NCBI GenBank assembly: GCA_037953745.1
Contig: JBAKBP010001409.1
Coordinates: forward strand, 150,644-214,643
Length of the DNA: 64,000 nt
Direction of reading: 5' to 3'
From: Lithodes maja
Taxonomy: Eukaryota; Arthropoda; Malacostraca; Decapoda; Lithodidae
Shown here: piece after piece, positions 53,709 to 64,000 of the stretch
How the letters are laid out: every line of letters begins with the position of its first letter
How positions within the stretch are numbered: position 1 is the first letter of the stretch
Translations under genes and position numbers: made by a program
The notes under the pieces: generated by a model
Seen by the model: the letters and a program-made list of their open reading frames with translations, nothing else
Database searches by the model: none
Told to the model about the DNA's origin: nothing

Positions 53709-54150
53709 CTTCCTCTGACAAAGCTAAACTCTTCGCTCAAACTTTTGCTAGAAACTCCACCTTGGATGATTCCGGTGCTATTCCTCCCTCTCCACCCTCC
53801 TCTCTCTTACTTATAATCTCTTCTAAAGATGTACTTTCTACCCTCTCTGGGCTTAATACTAATAAGGCGTACGGTCCGGACGGTGTTCCTCCTGTTGTTC
53901 TCAAAAACTGTGCTTCCGTGCTGACTCCCTGCCTAGGCAAACTCTTTCGTCTCTGTCTATCCTCTTAACGTCTTCCCTTCATGCTGGAAGTTTGCTCACA
54001 TTCAACCTGTCCCAAAGAAGGGTGACCGCTCTCAACCCTCCAATTATCGTCCAATTGCTCTCATCTCATGTCTTTCTAAAGTTTTTGAAACTATTCTTGC
54101 TTCCAAATTTCTTAAGCATTTCTCTTCTCATAATCTGCTCTCAGATCGCC
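53709..54150 (+). pseudogene. LINE reverse transcriptase, upstream part
   Basis: Frames give SDKAKLFAQTFARNSTLDDSG, LSGLNTNKAYGPDGVPPVVLKNC, then after a shift HIQPVPKKGD-type sequence and PSNYRPIALIS, the standard start of a LINE reverse transcriptase. Frame breaks near 53968 and again near 54050. The segment is cut at the TTAA at 54151. Confidence 0.75.
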
Positions 54151-54154
54151 TTAA

Positions 54155-54633
54155 CCCTCCGACCCCGGCTATATATTATATAAATATTCCTCGAAATCCG
54201 GGTGTTTTGGCCGAAAAACGTCTAGGCTAGGCTACCGTATATTCGTTAATCAGACTGCTTCCCGCATTCCCGCGCATCCCCAAGCATAGCTGTGTTATTT
54301 ACCTGTAAAATGGCATTAAGTAGAGCTCTCTAAGTCAACTGGGTGAGCTGTGATGATGATTTCATTGGAGATAACTTTATGGCCAAACCAGCCACTTTAC
54401 ACCACTTTTCGATACTGAACAACAACATACAGGCACACAAGAACAAGCGACGCTCTCCTTCTTGTGGCCGGAGATGCGGAGCGTCGGTCCAGCCGGCTGT
54501 TGTTTACATGCGTCGGACCGACGCCTCGCACACGAAGCTCACAGGCTTTCAAGCAATGGTACAATGTAGTACCACCCGGGTTCCTGGGGCCAAAAAAAAA
54601 TGGTACACGTGTGTACCAACCGGGTTTGAAGGG
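54155..54633. mobile_element. piggyBac-derived MITE, TTAA-flanked, reverse orientation
   Basis: 479 bases with TTAA at 54151-54154 and 54634-54637. It is largely the reverse complement of 38954-39433 (for example GATTTCATTGGAGATAACTT), but its right end, TACCAACCGGGTTTGAAGGG, differs from that copy. Confidence 0.85.
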
Positions 54634-54637
54634 TTAA

Positions 54638-55730
54638 GGGTCGCTCTACTGGTGATCTTCTTTCATATCTTACTAACTCTTGGTCATCCTCCTTTCGGGA
54701 CTTCGGTGAGACTTTTTCTATTGCACTAGACATATCGAAGGCCTTTGATAGAGTCTGGCACAAATCTTAAATTTCTAAACTACCCTCCCTCGGTTTCTAT
54801 CCCTCCATCTGTGCCTTTGTCTCTAATTTCCTTTCCGGCCGTTCCATAGCCGCGGTTGTGGACGGCCAATGTTCACTTCCTCACCCTATCAACTCCGGTG
54901 TTCCTCAGGGCTCTGTCCTATCTCCTATTCTCTTTCTAATTTTTATAAATGATCTCCTCAACTGTACCTCAATTCCCATCCATTCATACGCAGACGACTC
55001 AACATTACACTACTCCATTAGTTTTTCAGAACGCCCCAGCCAGCAATCCCTCAACGACAAATGTAATGAAGCCATAGAACTCTTAAATTCTGATCTAAAT
55101 ACTATCTCCAATTGGGGCAGAGAAAACCTTGTTACCTTTAATGCTTCCAAAACCCAATTTCTCCATCTATCTACCCGTAAGGAACTCCCAGCGGACTATC
55201 CCTTATTCTTCAACAATACAAAAATCAATCCTTCATCTTCTCTCAATATTCTTGGTGTCCCTTTTTCTTCTGCTCTCAGTTGGAAGGACCATATTACCAG
55301 TCTTGCTAAGGCAGCCTCCCAGAAGCTGGGTGTGCTCAACCGCCTTAGGGGGTTCTTTTCCGCTGCACAGCTTCTTGCTCTGTACAGGGGCATAGTGCAT
55401 CCTTGTATTGAGTATTGTTCACATGTGTGGGGAGGTTCCTCTCACACCGCTCTCCTAGACAAAGTTGAAAGGAAGGCCTTTCGTATCATTAACTCCCGTC
55501 CACTCACCAACTCTCTGCAATCTCTCTCTCTCCGCCGCAATGTTACATCTCTCTCGCTATTCTATCGCTACTATAATAATCAGTGTTCCTCAGAGCTTTC
55601 CCAGTGTATACCACCTCCTCTACGTAGGGCATGTGGTACCCGACTTGCAACTCAATCCCACCCCTACTCTGTGCAACTCTCCAACCCGAGAGTGAAACGT
55701 TACTCTGTCTTTTTTCTACTCAACAGCTGA
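54638..55730 (+). pseudogene. LINE reverse transcriptase, main part
   Basis: Shows SIALDISKAFDRVWHKS then a stop, GVPQGSVLSPILFLIFINDL, the intact catalytic box SYADDSTLHYS, AASQKLGVLNRLRGFFS, YCSHVWGGSSHTALLDK and LRRNVTSLSLFYRYYNNQC. From 54858 the frame is open for 290 codons. It is better kept than the related copy at 16722. The truncated 5' end and the MITE make it inactive. Confidence 0.85.
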
Positions 55731-55939
55731 GCTCTGGAACTCTCTCCCAGAATCAGTTTTTCCCTCTTCCTATGACTTAAATTGCTTCAAACTCCGTGTG
55801 TCCAGGCATTTTGGCTCGAACGTCCCTTGATTTTGGCCCTGTCACTCTTTCAACTATGGGGGAGGCACTTGCTATAGGCAGTTCTGCCTTTTGCCTCCCT
55901 CAATCATATAAAAAAATAAAAAAAAATACACCCATGTTA

Positions 55940-56690
55940 TCATATACCTGCAACCAAAACACAATTGTAAGAAATAGGAACATAAGAAAATGGGAGTCTG
56001 TAGAGAGCCAATTGGCCCACACAAGACAGATCCTTTTCACACCCAACCCATCTCATAAAAACTCTCTCATTTATCTGTCTTCCTTACATTTATGACATCC
56101 TAGTCTCTGTCTCTCTCACAAATGAGAACATAAGAAAACCGGAGTTTGCAGAGAGCCGATTGGCCCACACATGTCAGATCCCTTTCACACCCAATCTGTC
56201 CCGCGCTCTCTCTCTCTCATATGTATCGCTATCTTCCTTATGTTTACGACATCCTATTCTCTCTTGCCATACTCTCTCTCTCTCCCTCACAAATGAGAAC
56301 ATAAAAAAAATAAGGAAACGGGAGTCTGCAGAGCCAATTGACCTACACATGGCAGATCCCTTTCACACCCAACCCATCTTGTTCTATCTAATTTCAAGTT
56401 GAAGCTCTATTGTTCTTGATCCCATTAAAGCACTCGGTAGCCTATTCCACACATCTACAACTCTGTTACTAAACAAATAGAGGCAGATCCCTTATACAGC
56501 CAATCTCTCCCTCTCTCGCTTATGTTTGTTTGCACAATCTGTTCCTTCTGTAGTTTCTCCATGCCCGATAAGTTAAATGATCTTTTGATATCTGTGACAC
56601 AGCTTTTGTATCCAACACAATACCCTGCTTGCAAAACCGCTTGAACCCCGGACAACGTTGCTTGCAACTTTAATTATTATTATAAGTAGT
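55940..56690 (-). mobile_element. CR1/L2-like LINE 3' end with tandem repeats in its 3' region
   Basis: The minus strand codes for FSNRVVDVWNRLPSALMGS, a typical end of a CR1/L2-type reverse transcriptase, around 56380-56480. Downstream (56360 to 55970) are three tandem units of about 150-165 bases, each with GGGTGTGAAAGGGATCTG-type sequence and a CCAATTGG word. Confidence 0.65.
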
Positions 56691-56698
56691 ATTATTAA

Positions 56699-57550
56699 CC
56701 CGGGAACTGCGGGAAGACTCTTAAGAGTTCCCCCGGCGGACTGTGGGAAGACTCTTAAGAGTCAGAGAGAAAAAAAATCAACTTTAAACATCGAAAAAAA
56801 TAAATAAAATAAAATTGCCCCTGGGCCATGCAAAATATCACTCCTCTACCTCCCCTCCTTCCCCACTTTCCTCCCCTCCTTCAGTTATCACCTATTTTCC
56901 CTGTTATTCCCTTATTCTGAGGTATATTTTCGTGCTAACATTAGCGAGTTGCAAGCAGGGCCTTGTCATCATAGCCGTCCGGCTGGCTCAGTTGATAGCG
57001 TGCCTGATTCCCACCTTGAAGGTCTCGCGTTCAATCCCCGCTCAGATTGAAAAGTTTTTCTGGGATACAGCCGGCGGTTACCATCTCCCCATGAGCAAGG
57101 GGGATGGGTAATGGTCTCTGGTAGACTAAAGAAAGCCAAGCGCTTGCGAATCCTCGAAGGAGGAGAGACGGGCGCTATATAAGTAACCAGAAGATTATTA
57201 TTACAGTATTATAATTATTATCACTGTTAGCAAGCGAGTGCAAGAGAGAGAGAGAGAGTATCGATCGACTGTGTCTCAGTGGCCTTGGGGGAAATTGGCG
57301 GGAAAGCAGGTTGCCTCACCCATACATTATATAACTCGCGGCCTGTATCTCCGATTTTGACCATCCAAACGCTGTTTTCACTCGTTTTATTGTTGTTTCA
57401 GGTTAATACCTTTATAATCAACCCATAATAGGCGCATTAGGATAAGTATTAATGCTATTTATGGTAAAATGAATATTTTAGTGATGGAAACAGCTCAAAT
57501 ACGTCAGCACAGGGAGAGGTGTCTAATTACCCCCATGCGCACTTCTTAGG
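56699..57550 (-). mobile_element. TTAA-flanked MITE, family M (copy M2), holding a SINE
   Basis: TTAA at 56695-56698 and 57551-57554; opposite orientation to M1 and M3. Begins CCCGGGAACTGCGGGAAGAC and has two ACTCTTAAGAGT palindromes. Without the SINE it is about 600 bases, like the other copies. Confidence 0.82.
56973..57221 (+). mobile_element. tRNA-derived SINE
   Basis: About 249 bases starting AGCCGTCCGGCTGGCTCAG. A box TGGCTCAGTTGATAGCG and B box GCGTTCAATCCC stand at tRNA spacing, followed by an unrelated body and an ATT-rich tail. The interruption of MITE M2, whose sequence is known from M1 and M3, sets the limits. A target duplication is not clear. Confidence 0.78.
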
Positions 57551-57749
57551 TTAATACTGTACTATTATTATTACTATTAACAAAAATCTAAAATTTTCAT
57601 AAACTATTGTCCAAGAAATACAACTAAATTAAGGACTTCACAATTTGGGTAGCCCTACTTGCAACACATTTTTAAATTCATATTAACATTGTTTTAAAAA
57701 TTAAGACCTTTACAATTTGGATAATTGCAACAAAAACTTCATTTTTTAA

Positions 57750-58380
57750 CCTCTCGGCTGCGCATGGGGGTATGAGACACCACACCCCTGTGCGCACGTA
57801 TTTGAACTGTTCCCATCACTAACATCGTTATTTTACCATAAATATCGTTAATACTTATTCATATGCGCCTATTTTACCATTAATATGAATATATTAACCA
57901 GTTACAACAATAAAACAAATGGAAACAGCGTTTGGATGGTCAAAATCGGCGATAGAGGCCGGGAGTTACATAACCAAAGGCTGAGGCAGCCTCCCACTCC
58001 TCCACTCCTCCCCATGTCTGGAGAGACACTGTTGCGCAACACTCTCTCTCTCGCTCTTTCCCACGCTTGGTAACAATGATGACAACGCCTTGCTTGCAAC
58101 TCGCTAATGTTAGCACGAAAATAGACCACAGAATAAGGGAATAACAGGGAAAATAGGTGATAATTGAAGGAGGGGGGGGGGGGGGGAAGTGGGGAAGGAG
58201 GGGATGTGGAGGAGTGATATTTGGCATGGCCCAGGGGCAAAAAAAATAAATAAATAAATAAAAATAAAAAGGGTTCAAGTTTTTTTGGGGTGTTTTAAAT
58301 GGATTTTTTTAGGCCCAGGATCTTAAGAATCTTCCTGCAGTCGCCCGGGGAAACTTAAGAGTCTTCCCGCACTTGCCGGG
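57750..58380 (+). mobile_element. TTAA-flanked MITE, family M (copy M3)
   Basis: 631 bases with TTAA at 57746-57749 and 58381-58384, same orientation as M1 (start CCTCTCGGCTGCGCATGGGG, end CGCACTTGCCGGG). It holds a 14-base G-run near 58175 and a TAAA repeat at 58243-58262. Confidence 0.82.
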
Positions 58381-58384
58381 TTAA

Positions 58385-58817
58385 TAACATTAAGTTTACA
58401 CAAAAAGTTATAGCTATTAACTAGAGATTTTGTTGTAATACTTATGGATAGTAACGAGTTTGGAAGCCTTCTCTTTTTCGAGGCAATTTTTGATAGTCGA
58501 ATGTGCGAATCCAAATGTTGAAAAAACTTTCAACTCCTGCAGATGATGCAACTGCTGTAAATAATTGCCTAGGAACATTCAATACATTTTCTGCTAAGTC
58601 ATGGGAAAAATTAAGCCACCATGCTAATGGTGAGAGATTCTAAAACATCTTTGGCAAAATATTTTTTTTTAAAGGGTTTACTTCTACCACGGAAAGACAT
58701 TAATATGGGTAGAAACTCTGGAAAGCATTCACACACATTCATAAGCAGACTTGATGCTTGTCCTGTACAAGTGGATCACTTTTTCTACCTTCTTCCTTTA
58801 TATATATATATATATAT
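58385..58817. other. Unassigned sequence ending in an (AT)n run
   Basis: Nothing recognised. The (TA)n run at about 58799-58817 abuts the end of DIRS copy B, so the element entered a simple repeat. Confidence 0.45.
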
Positions 58818-59170
58818 TATAGGTTTGACTCCTGTAAGGAGATAAAGAAAACCTAATATTTAGTAGTGGCCCCGTAATCATTGACGAACATGCCTATTAC
58901 ATAAGGCATCCTCTTCAAACACTAATCCGCCGTAGTTTGAATCTACCGCGCAGAGCATTTAAAAACTGAGGAGCCTTCATCATGAGCGCACGCGACCTCA
59001 CTCATGGCTTCAGTCATTATGAATTGGGTTCTCACTACGAAAAAACTTTGTAAAAAATAAAAACAAAAAGAAAATAAGAATAACTATCTAATAAGCTTTC
59101 CATCATATCGTGGATGTACTTGTGTGGATCTCTGACCAGACGCTGATTCAGGCGTCATTCCTCCTTCACT
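58818..59170 (-). repeat. DIRS right inverted terminal repeat (copy B)
   Basis: Nearly identical to 22069-22417 of copy A, including the TATAGGTTTGACTCCTGTAA outer end. Confidence 0.88.
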
Positions 59171-59239
59171 GACATATCAAGTAAACCAAGATCCTTAATA
59201 CATCAACGAATGGGAAGGGGACGGTCGGGAGGGCCCCAG

Positions 59240-59346
59240 TCGTCAATGATTACGGGGCCACTACTAAATATTAGGTTTTCTTTATCTCCTTACAGGAGTC
59301 AAACCTATAATTTATTAGTGGCCCCTCCATCATTGACGAACATGCC
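59240..59346 (-). repeat. DIRS internal complementary region (copy B)
   Basis: Same arrangement as 22477-22583: reversed left-end motif joined to reversed right-end motif at AATAAATTATAGG on the sense strand. Confidence 0.88.
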
Positions 59347-59911
59347 TGATTTCTAAGACTGGAGGGGGACATTCGTAATCATATCATAACTCTAGAAAAG
59401 TAGATAATAAAAACAACCACATAGTATTCTTATTCTTGAAAATATATTTAATCTTTGGCATCGCCGAAAAAATACAAGAAAAAGGGGGTTCAGGCAGGTG
59501 CGTGCTTCAAAGAAGCCTGCCTGACAAAATAGGTAACCCTAAAGATTCTGAACACAGATCTATAGTTACAAAGGCACCCCACTCAACGAGTGGTGACAAA
59601 AAATAACAAGTTATAAGCTTATATGTGCACATCATAAACCCCAACATAATCGTGGAGATACATTGCAAAGGATCTCCACTGATTCTAAAATTAAATTGCT
59701 TTCGCATTTAACACTACTATAACAACCCTGTTGTTTTGTACTAACATTGTACTAGCACAATTTCCCTCTGAGAAATTTTATATATCACCTTAACCTTAAA
59801 TTGTATCACAGCTCTCATACTCCGGAGGGGTCAAGGGTGTCCTATGTCAACTGACTGCACCCCCCCCCCCCCCCCCTTTGTGAAAATAAACAAAAGTGAC
59901 TGTAGGGCCAC
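59347..59911 (-). other. 3' non-coding region of copy B with a 17-base G-run
   Basis: The run (C on the plus strand, 59860-59876) starts 36 bases after the recombinase stop. No frame is supported. Confidence 0.6.
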
Positions 59912-61250
59912 CTAGACCCTCTGCCTTAAAGCTATACATGGTAAGGAAGGTTTGTCTAGAGCAACTGACAAGTATCTAGACAAAAACGTATGATTAGACG
60001 CCCACAAATGAGTGGACGCGATATCTTCTACTGAAAAGTTTTTCAGGAAACGTAAAGAGGCTGCCCATTTGCGTAAATCGTGGGCCCTACCCACTACGCC
60101 GGGATTACTCTCTTTAATGACTTCGACCAGAAGAGAGGCTAATCGCCGTTTAAGTAAGCGTTTACCCGTACTTGCTACCCATAAAGCACCTTGGGGGTTT
60201 AGAGGAGCTACTCTTAAATATTTGGTTAGGGCTTGCACTGGACATAGATTATGATGCACCTTTCCCCTTTTCAATGCTGGCACCGTGAACTCTGAAAACA
60301 CGTGTGCACTGTGCTCATTCTTGGCTACAAAACTTGGGGAAGGCGCAATGTAAATACACTCGTTAAGTCTACCAAACCTAAGGCAATTGGGTGTGTTGCT
60401 CATCGCCGCCAGCTCAGACACTCTGTTCCCGGTGGCCAAAGCCATAAGGAAAACCGCCTTTTTTAAGAGTAAAGCAAAGTCTGCAGTATTTTGGTACAGA
60501 CGAGAGTGAAGTAAAGACAAAGCTTTGTCGAGAGACCAAGTAGGCATGAGCTGACGGGGAGGTGGGCGAAGTTTAAAACAAGCTCTCATAAAACCTGTTT
60601 CTTCCGCCATCGGTATGGAGAGACCTGTAAGGTCTAAAAAGGGCACTCTAATTGCAGTTAAGTGATTTTTTAATGTTACCACCGATAAATGTTTCTGTTC
60701 AAACAGATAATTCAAGTAATTGAAAATTAAAGCCACTGACGGCACAGTCTGTTCCGTTCTGACAATCCAGGAAGTAAAGGCTTGCCAATGTGAGTGATAC
60801 TGACGTTTCGTAGACTGAGTATATTGATTGATTAACTTATGAGTCACATCTCTACCGTATGGTGCCAGCCACTTGGCCTTCTGAATGTCCATAATGCAAA
60901 AGTCAGCGAGGTCGCTAGGTTGCCAATCGTGTCTAAGTGGAAATACCCGACCGGGAGCGATACCGGGTCCGGGCACCACGTTTTCAATTGCTGGTACCAC
61001 AACTGCGCCGGCCACAGGGGCGCTATTAGCGAGACTAAGCCTCGATAATCTCGTAGTTTGTTCACTACGTGGCACATTAGTGACGCATCTGGCGGTGGAA
61101 ACAGATAGATGGAGCTCCATCTGTTCCAGTCTGTCACTAGGGCGTCTGGCCCCCCTGCCGGCGTTATCGACCGGCGGGTGAGGTATAGAGGGAGTTTGTG
61201 AGTCTCCTCGGACGCAAAAAAGATCCACTTGTGGATGGAAGTGCTCTGCA
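59912..61250 (-). CDS. DIRS tyrosine recombinase (copy B)
   Basis: The C-terminal part of a 627-codon frame that also covers reverse transcriptase and RNase H remnants upstream (to 61795). Recombinase motifs are complete: TKRQYHSHWQAFTSW, ATGNRVSELAAM (Arg), RAHDLRKWAASL (His, Arg), NHTFLSRYLSVAL and the shared end ALRQRV. The position aligned with the Tyr of copy A NHTYLTRYL reads NHTFLSRYL, leaving the second Tyr (in RYL) as the only candidate, as in copy C; so the nucleophile is probably the RYL tyrosine in all copies. It would integrate the circular element. A start cannot be fixed because the frame is open far upstream. Confidence 0.82.
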
Positions 61251-62306
61251 ATCATTAGGTTGAAAATGGGTTGCTTGAGCTCCCATTCTACTGTTGTGCT
61301 CTGTCTCCGGGACAGAGCGTCTGCCCAGACGTTTGCTACGCCTGGGAGATAAGATGCGTGAAGGTAAATTTCTAGTCTGTTGGCTAGAGTAAAAATCTCT
61401 TCCGACACGTTTAGCAACCCCCTGGACCTTGTTGATCCTTGCTTCTGAATACAGTGAACCGCATTCAGATTGTCCATTCTGAAGGCCACCGACTTGCCCC
61501 GTAATGTCGAGCCGTGAGCCTGAAGGAAATACAAGGGGACTAGTAATTCTTTGACATTGATGTGAGAGATTTCTAAGTGGGACCAAAGCCCCTGACCCTG
61601 GTGCCCCTGATTTGATTGAAATCCCCAACCTATTGTGCCTGACGCATCCGTGTCTATCCACAACACTCTGATCCCCTGTTTTAACAATGGCATCAGGGCT
61701 TGCCGGACTAATTTTGTGAATAATCGAGGTGCTAGGTTCAAACCGAACGGCATCCTTTGAAAAACAAAATTTTGGTGCCTGATCCTTAAGGCCAAAAAAC
61801 CTTTGAAATCTTTTGTTGACCGATACGTGCCAATAGGCGTCTGTCAGGTCTAGTGAGCACATCCAACCTCCCGGCGGAAGTGTTAGCCTGATTTGGTGTA
61901 CTGTTAACATTCTGAAAGATTCGTTGTGAATGTGAAGGTTCAGGTAAGACAGGTCTACGACCGGCCTCATCTGAACACTGTCCCTTTTGGGAACCAAAAA
62001 TAGTTTGGACGTGAATACAGGGTAATTTGGGGGGACCGGGATGATGACATTCTTGGCAATCATTTCCTGGACCAGTGACTCCACCTCTAAAGAAACAAAA
62101 TTCGCCGTTGTCGGCTGACGTAAGCGAGGTCGCCGGAGCCACCGCCAAGTGATGCCTTTGCGAGCCACCATCCGTGCCCAAGTGTTTAATGGCCATGCCT
62201 GGTGACACGTTCGGAACGACCCAGTTAGCAGACAAGGGTTCGCCGGCTGTACTACCCTCGGGTCCTCCGGCCTTAAAGTTGGCACCGGGAGTGAGAGAGA
62301 CTTTAG
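60846..62306 (-). pseudogene. DIRS reverse transcriptase and RNase H (copy B), deleted in the centre
   Basis: Shows GSFRTCHQAWP, RKGITWRWLRRPRLRQP, LVPKRDSVQMRPVVDLSYL, GWMCSLDLTDAYWHVSV, then a frame change near 61790 and FQRMPFGLNLAPRLFTKL. At KQGIRVLW the sequence jumps to IDTDASGTIGWGFQ: about 162 codons of copy A, including the YLDD box, are missing. RNase H residues in DTDAS, AFRMDNLNAV and VWADALSRR are present. Without motif C it cannot be active. Confidence 0.85.
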
Positions 62307-62314
62307 TTTTTTGA
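62303..62314 (-). promoter_or_regulatory. Candidate -1 frameshift site between gag and RT (copy B)
   Basis: Sense strand TCA AAA AAC TAA. A_AAA_AAC at 62312-62306 is in the gag register and gag ends at the next codon. A -1 slip reads CTA AAG TCT and continues into the reverse transcriptase frame that runs through 62285. A weak stem (CTCCCGG with CCGGAG) lies about 14 bases downstream. Confidence 0.65.
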
Positions 62315-64000
62315 TGGTGGGGTTGGTGGTGTTGGACGCTTTGCCGGCTGGCTGGTGCTGGCTGATGACTGGCCCTGACCTGGCTTCTGCTGGCCGCGTC
62401 CTCTCTGACCTGAAAACCTGCCCTGTCTATGCCTGTACTGACCTTGGAGGGAGTGGGAAGATTTAGGCGGAAGAAAGGGTTTAGATCCCCCTGGCTGAGC
62501 TTTCGAAGTTGGCCTGGGTTTGGGAAAGGTAAATGTAGGTTTCTTAGAGGGGGTGGGACTGTGCTTAAAAGCCTGTGCCATATTGAACACCGTTCTCCAC
62601 ACTTCAGGGGACATTAGAGAGGGAGTAAGCACTGGTGACATGACCACCTGATTCGCAATGCGATCAGGTAGCTTGCGAACTAAAGACATTCTGAGATCTT
62701 GTCTTGCTCGTACCGCCTCAAGCAAGGCGGTGCGTATGTCACCCAAGGATTGGATTGACGACTGGAGGAGCAGTCGCCGGGACAATTCAACCGATCTTCT
62801 GGCATCCGCATCTGCGATTGCCTGAGTAGACCGTAGTAAAGACTTAGCTACCTGTTGAGACACTATGTATTGGGAGAACAGGCGAAAAGCTTTCCCCCTG
62901 AGCCTAAATTCTCTGTCTAGGTGAGTAGGGGTAGGGGTAGTGAAAGGGTCTTTCAGCTCACAAAGATTAATTTTAGGGGCAGCTAGGAAAGAAAACAAAG
63001 CTGACGGGACTCCGCCTGCAGACCCTACAGGCATAGAGAACCATGAATGAGTGTCTTGAGGGATCTGGTGGGAAGATTTCGAAGTAAATGTTGTTGCAAA
63101 GTTTTGAGCCTCTATTTCCCAATCCACCCAAGGTCCTGGACCCAACTGCCCCACCTTCAAAACTGGATTAGCTGCTTCGTCTGTGACGGTCTGTAAATCA
63201 AGTTCAGGAGTGAGAGCTGACAGAGTCTTAATATCGTTAAACCCATCCAGCTTAGACCAGTCTGAAAATAGCTTTGAAGCTGAGGCAGGGGGTAAAGCTG
63301 GCTTAGTAGCATACACAAAATAGTCTTGGTGATAATAACTAGGTATAGCCTTAATGTTTACATCTAGTACATTTCCCAAATTATCCAAGGCCCTTAATTT
63401 CTTTGATTTATTGCCTTGGATGACCCACTCACTCGGTACTGGGAGCTCCCCTGACAAGGTAGGCTGGGCCAGCTCTGGTTTAGTGGGGGTCAAAAGGACC
63501 CAAGACTCGTCTGGTCCATAAAGCAAGGGCATGGCTACCTTTCTAATAGGTGCTTTGTCTAGAGGGGGTGGATTAACATCCGTGATGACCCTGACATTGG
63601 AAGTTGTTAATGCCGCCGGAGCAGGCTTGGTAGCAACTGAAGTTGACAGAGTGGGGGGGTTAGGGATCTTAGATAAGACAATCGAAGTCATCAGAGGCCG
63701 TACCGTAGAACTTGTCGTGGGAGCCCCCAAGCCGATCGTCGGGGCCTCCTGTTGTTGGCCAAAAAATCTAGATAACGCCTGAGTAAGCAGCCCATTAATT
63801 TCTTGCGCAGTCACAAATTGATTTGAAGATGAACTTGCGGGTGAAACATTAATATCCTGCTCGGCGTCTAAGCCTGAGCCCGACTCTTGCCCTTCCATTT
63901 CCGACATTATTGAAACTTCGTCTTTCTCTTCCTGGGAAGATCCCCCCGAACCCGGGGTACTTTGCTGCCAAGACAAGTCAGGAATAGAAGATGGGATCGC
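62303..64000 (-). CDS. DIRS gag-like protein, C-terminal part (copy B), open to the window edge
   Basis: Open from 64000 to the stop at 62303. The first Met in the window (63976) is internal, since upstream codons (AIPSSIPDLS) match copy A. Core blocks APIRKVAMPLLYGPDESWVL, TLSGELPVPSEWVIQGNKSK, YYHQDYFVYATKPALPPAS and EFRLRGKAFRLFSQYIVSQQ are all present, then a Gly/Arg/Gln tail (GRFSGQRGRGQQKPGQGQS) and PPTPPSKN at the end. No stop or shift is seen, so this is the best kept gag in the window. The N-terminal Cys module would lie beyond 64000. Confidence 0.88.
   Translation of the reverse strand, partial: AIPSSIPDLSWQQSTPGSGGSSQEEKDEVSIMSEMEGQESGSGLDAEQDINVSPASSSSNQFVTAQEINGLLTQALSRFFGQQQEAPTIGLGAPTTSSTVRPLMTSIVLSKIPNPPTLSTSVATKPAPAALTTSNVRVITDVNPPPLDKAPIRKVAMPLLYGPDESWVLLTPTKPELAQPTLSGELPVPSEWVIQGNKSKKLRALDNLGNVLDVNIKAIPSYYHQDYFVYATKPALPPASASKLFSDWSKLDGFNDIKTLSALTPELDLQTVTDEAANPVLKVGQLGPGPWVDWEIEAQNFATTFTSKSSHQIPQDTHSWFSMPVGSAGGVPSALFSFLAAPKINLCELKDPFTTPTPTHLDREFRLRGKAFRLFSQYIVSQQVAKSLLRSTQAIADADARRSVELSRRLLLQSSIQSLGDIRTALLEAVRARQDLRMSLVRKLPDRIANQVVMSPVLTPSLMSPEVWRTVFNMAQAFKHSPTPSKKPTFTFPKPRPTSKAQPGGSKPFLPPKSSHSLQGQYRHRQGRFSGQRGRGQQKPGQGQSSASTSQPAKRPTPPTPPSKN

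Larger units (their letters stand above)
53709..55930 (+). mobile_element. Jockey/CR1-like LINE, 5'-truncated, split by a MITE
   Basis: Same subfamily as 16722-18130 and same clade as 8546-12544. It ends in an A-rich tail at about 55908-55930. A TTAA MITE (54155-54633) interrupts it. Confidence 0.82.
58818..64000 (-). mobile_element. DIRS-type retrotransposon (copy B), cut by the window end
   Basis: Same subfamily as copy A. The right terminus is at 58818, then comes the internal complementary region (59240-59346), recombinase, reverse transcriptase/RNase H and gag reading toward 64000. About 490 bases are missing between the reverse transcriptase and RNase H. The 5' part lies outside the window. 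Confidence 0.9.

Noticed and set aside
1..64000. A bacterial-type operon, defence system or phage
   Set aside because: No bacterial gene organisation is present; tyrosine recombinases here are part of DIRS retrotransposons.

Overview
This window is animal nuclear DNA and is almost entirely transposable elements nested inside one another. I found no host protein-coding gene I could defend, and no rRNA gene or functional tRNA. The mixture of DIRS-type tyrosine-recombinase retrotransposons, Jockey/CR1-like, I-group, L2/CR1-like and RTE-like LINEs, piggyBac relatives, a BEL/Pao relic and (CAA)n-tailed short repeats suggests an arthropod, most likely a decapod crustacean, where DIRS elements are known to be abundant. 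That taxonomic call is inference from family content; no search was run.

Layout. 1-2019 is the 5' end of a minus-strand DIRS element (copy D). 2307-3746 is a 5'-truncated RTE-like LINE with a perfect 13-bp target duplication. 4100-36498 appears to be one old plus-strand DIRS element (copy C), broken up by later insertions: a piggyBac transposon (6745-15118) that itself holds a LINE (about 8546-12544), which in turn holds a TTAA-flanked MITE (10194-10819); a second LINE (16722-18130) carrying a short (CAA)n repeat; an L2-like LINE (18391-19706); a younger minus-strand DIRS element (copy A, 22069-32731) inserted in copy C's recombinase gene; and a further LINE (33445-35695). Copy A carries a 1.9-kb array of 327-bp tRNA-like repeats inside its gag gene. 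36499-44300 holds short DNA transposons (three TTAA elements and a Harbinger-like element) plus unassigned DNA. 44309-48419 is a pogo/Tigger-like element containing a near full-length RTE-like LINE. 49036-52449 is a BEL/Pao relic split by a dimeric short repeat. 53709-58380 holds LINE fragments and TTAA MITEs, one of which contains a tRNA-derived SINE. 58818-64000 is a fourth DIRS element (copy B, minus strand), cut by the window edge.

How the parts work. DIRS elements code for a gag-like protein, a reverse transcriptase/RNase H and a tyrosine recombinase that integrates a circular DNA. Copies A and C keep both inverted terminal repeats and an internal complementary region matching the joined ends, the usual DIRS arrangement; copy B shows the 3' half of it. 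Comparing copies shows features the gene list does not explain: a canonical slippery heptamer A_AAA_AAC directly before a stop at the gag/RT boundary in all three copies covering it, a G-run 36-40 nt after the recombinase stop in the same three, and a conserved hairpin or splice-acceptor-like block before gag in copies A, C and D. The short (CAA)n elements share their 3' end with the LINE at 33445-35695, which suggests that LINE family moves them.
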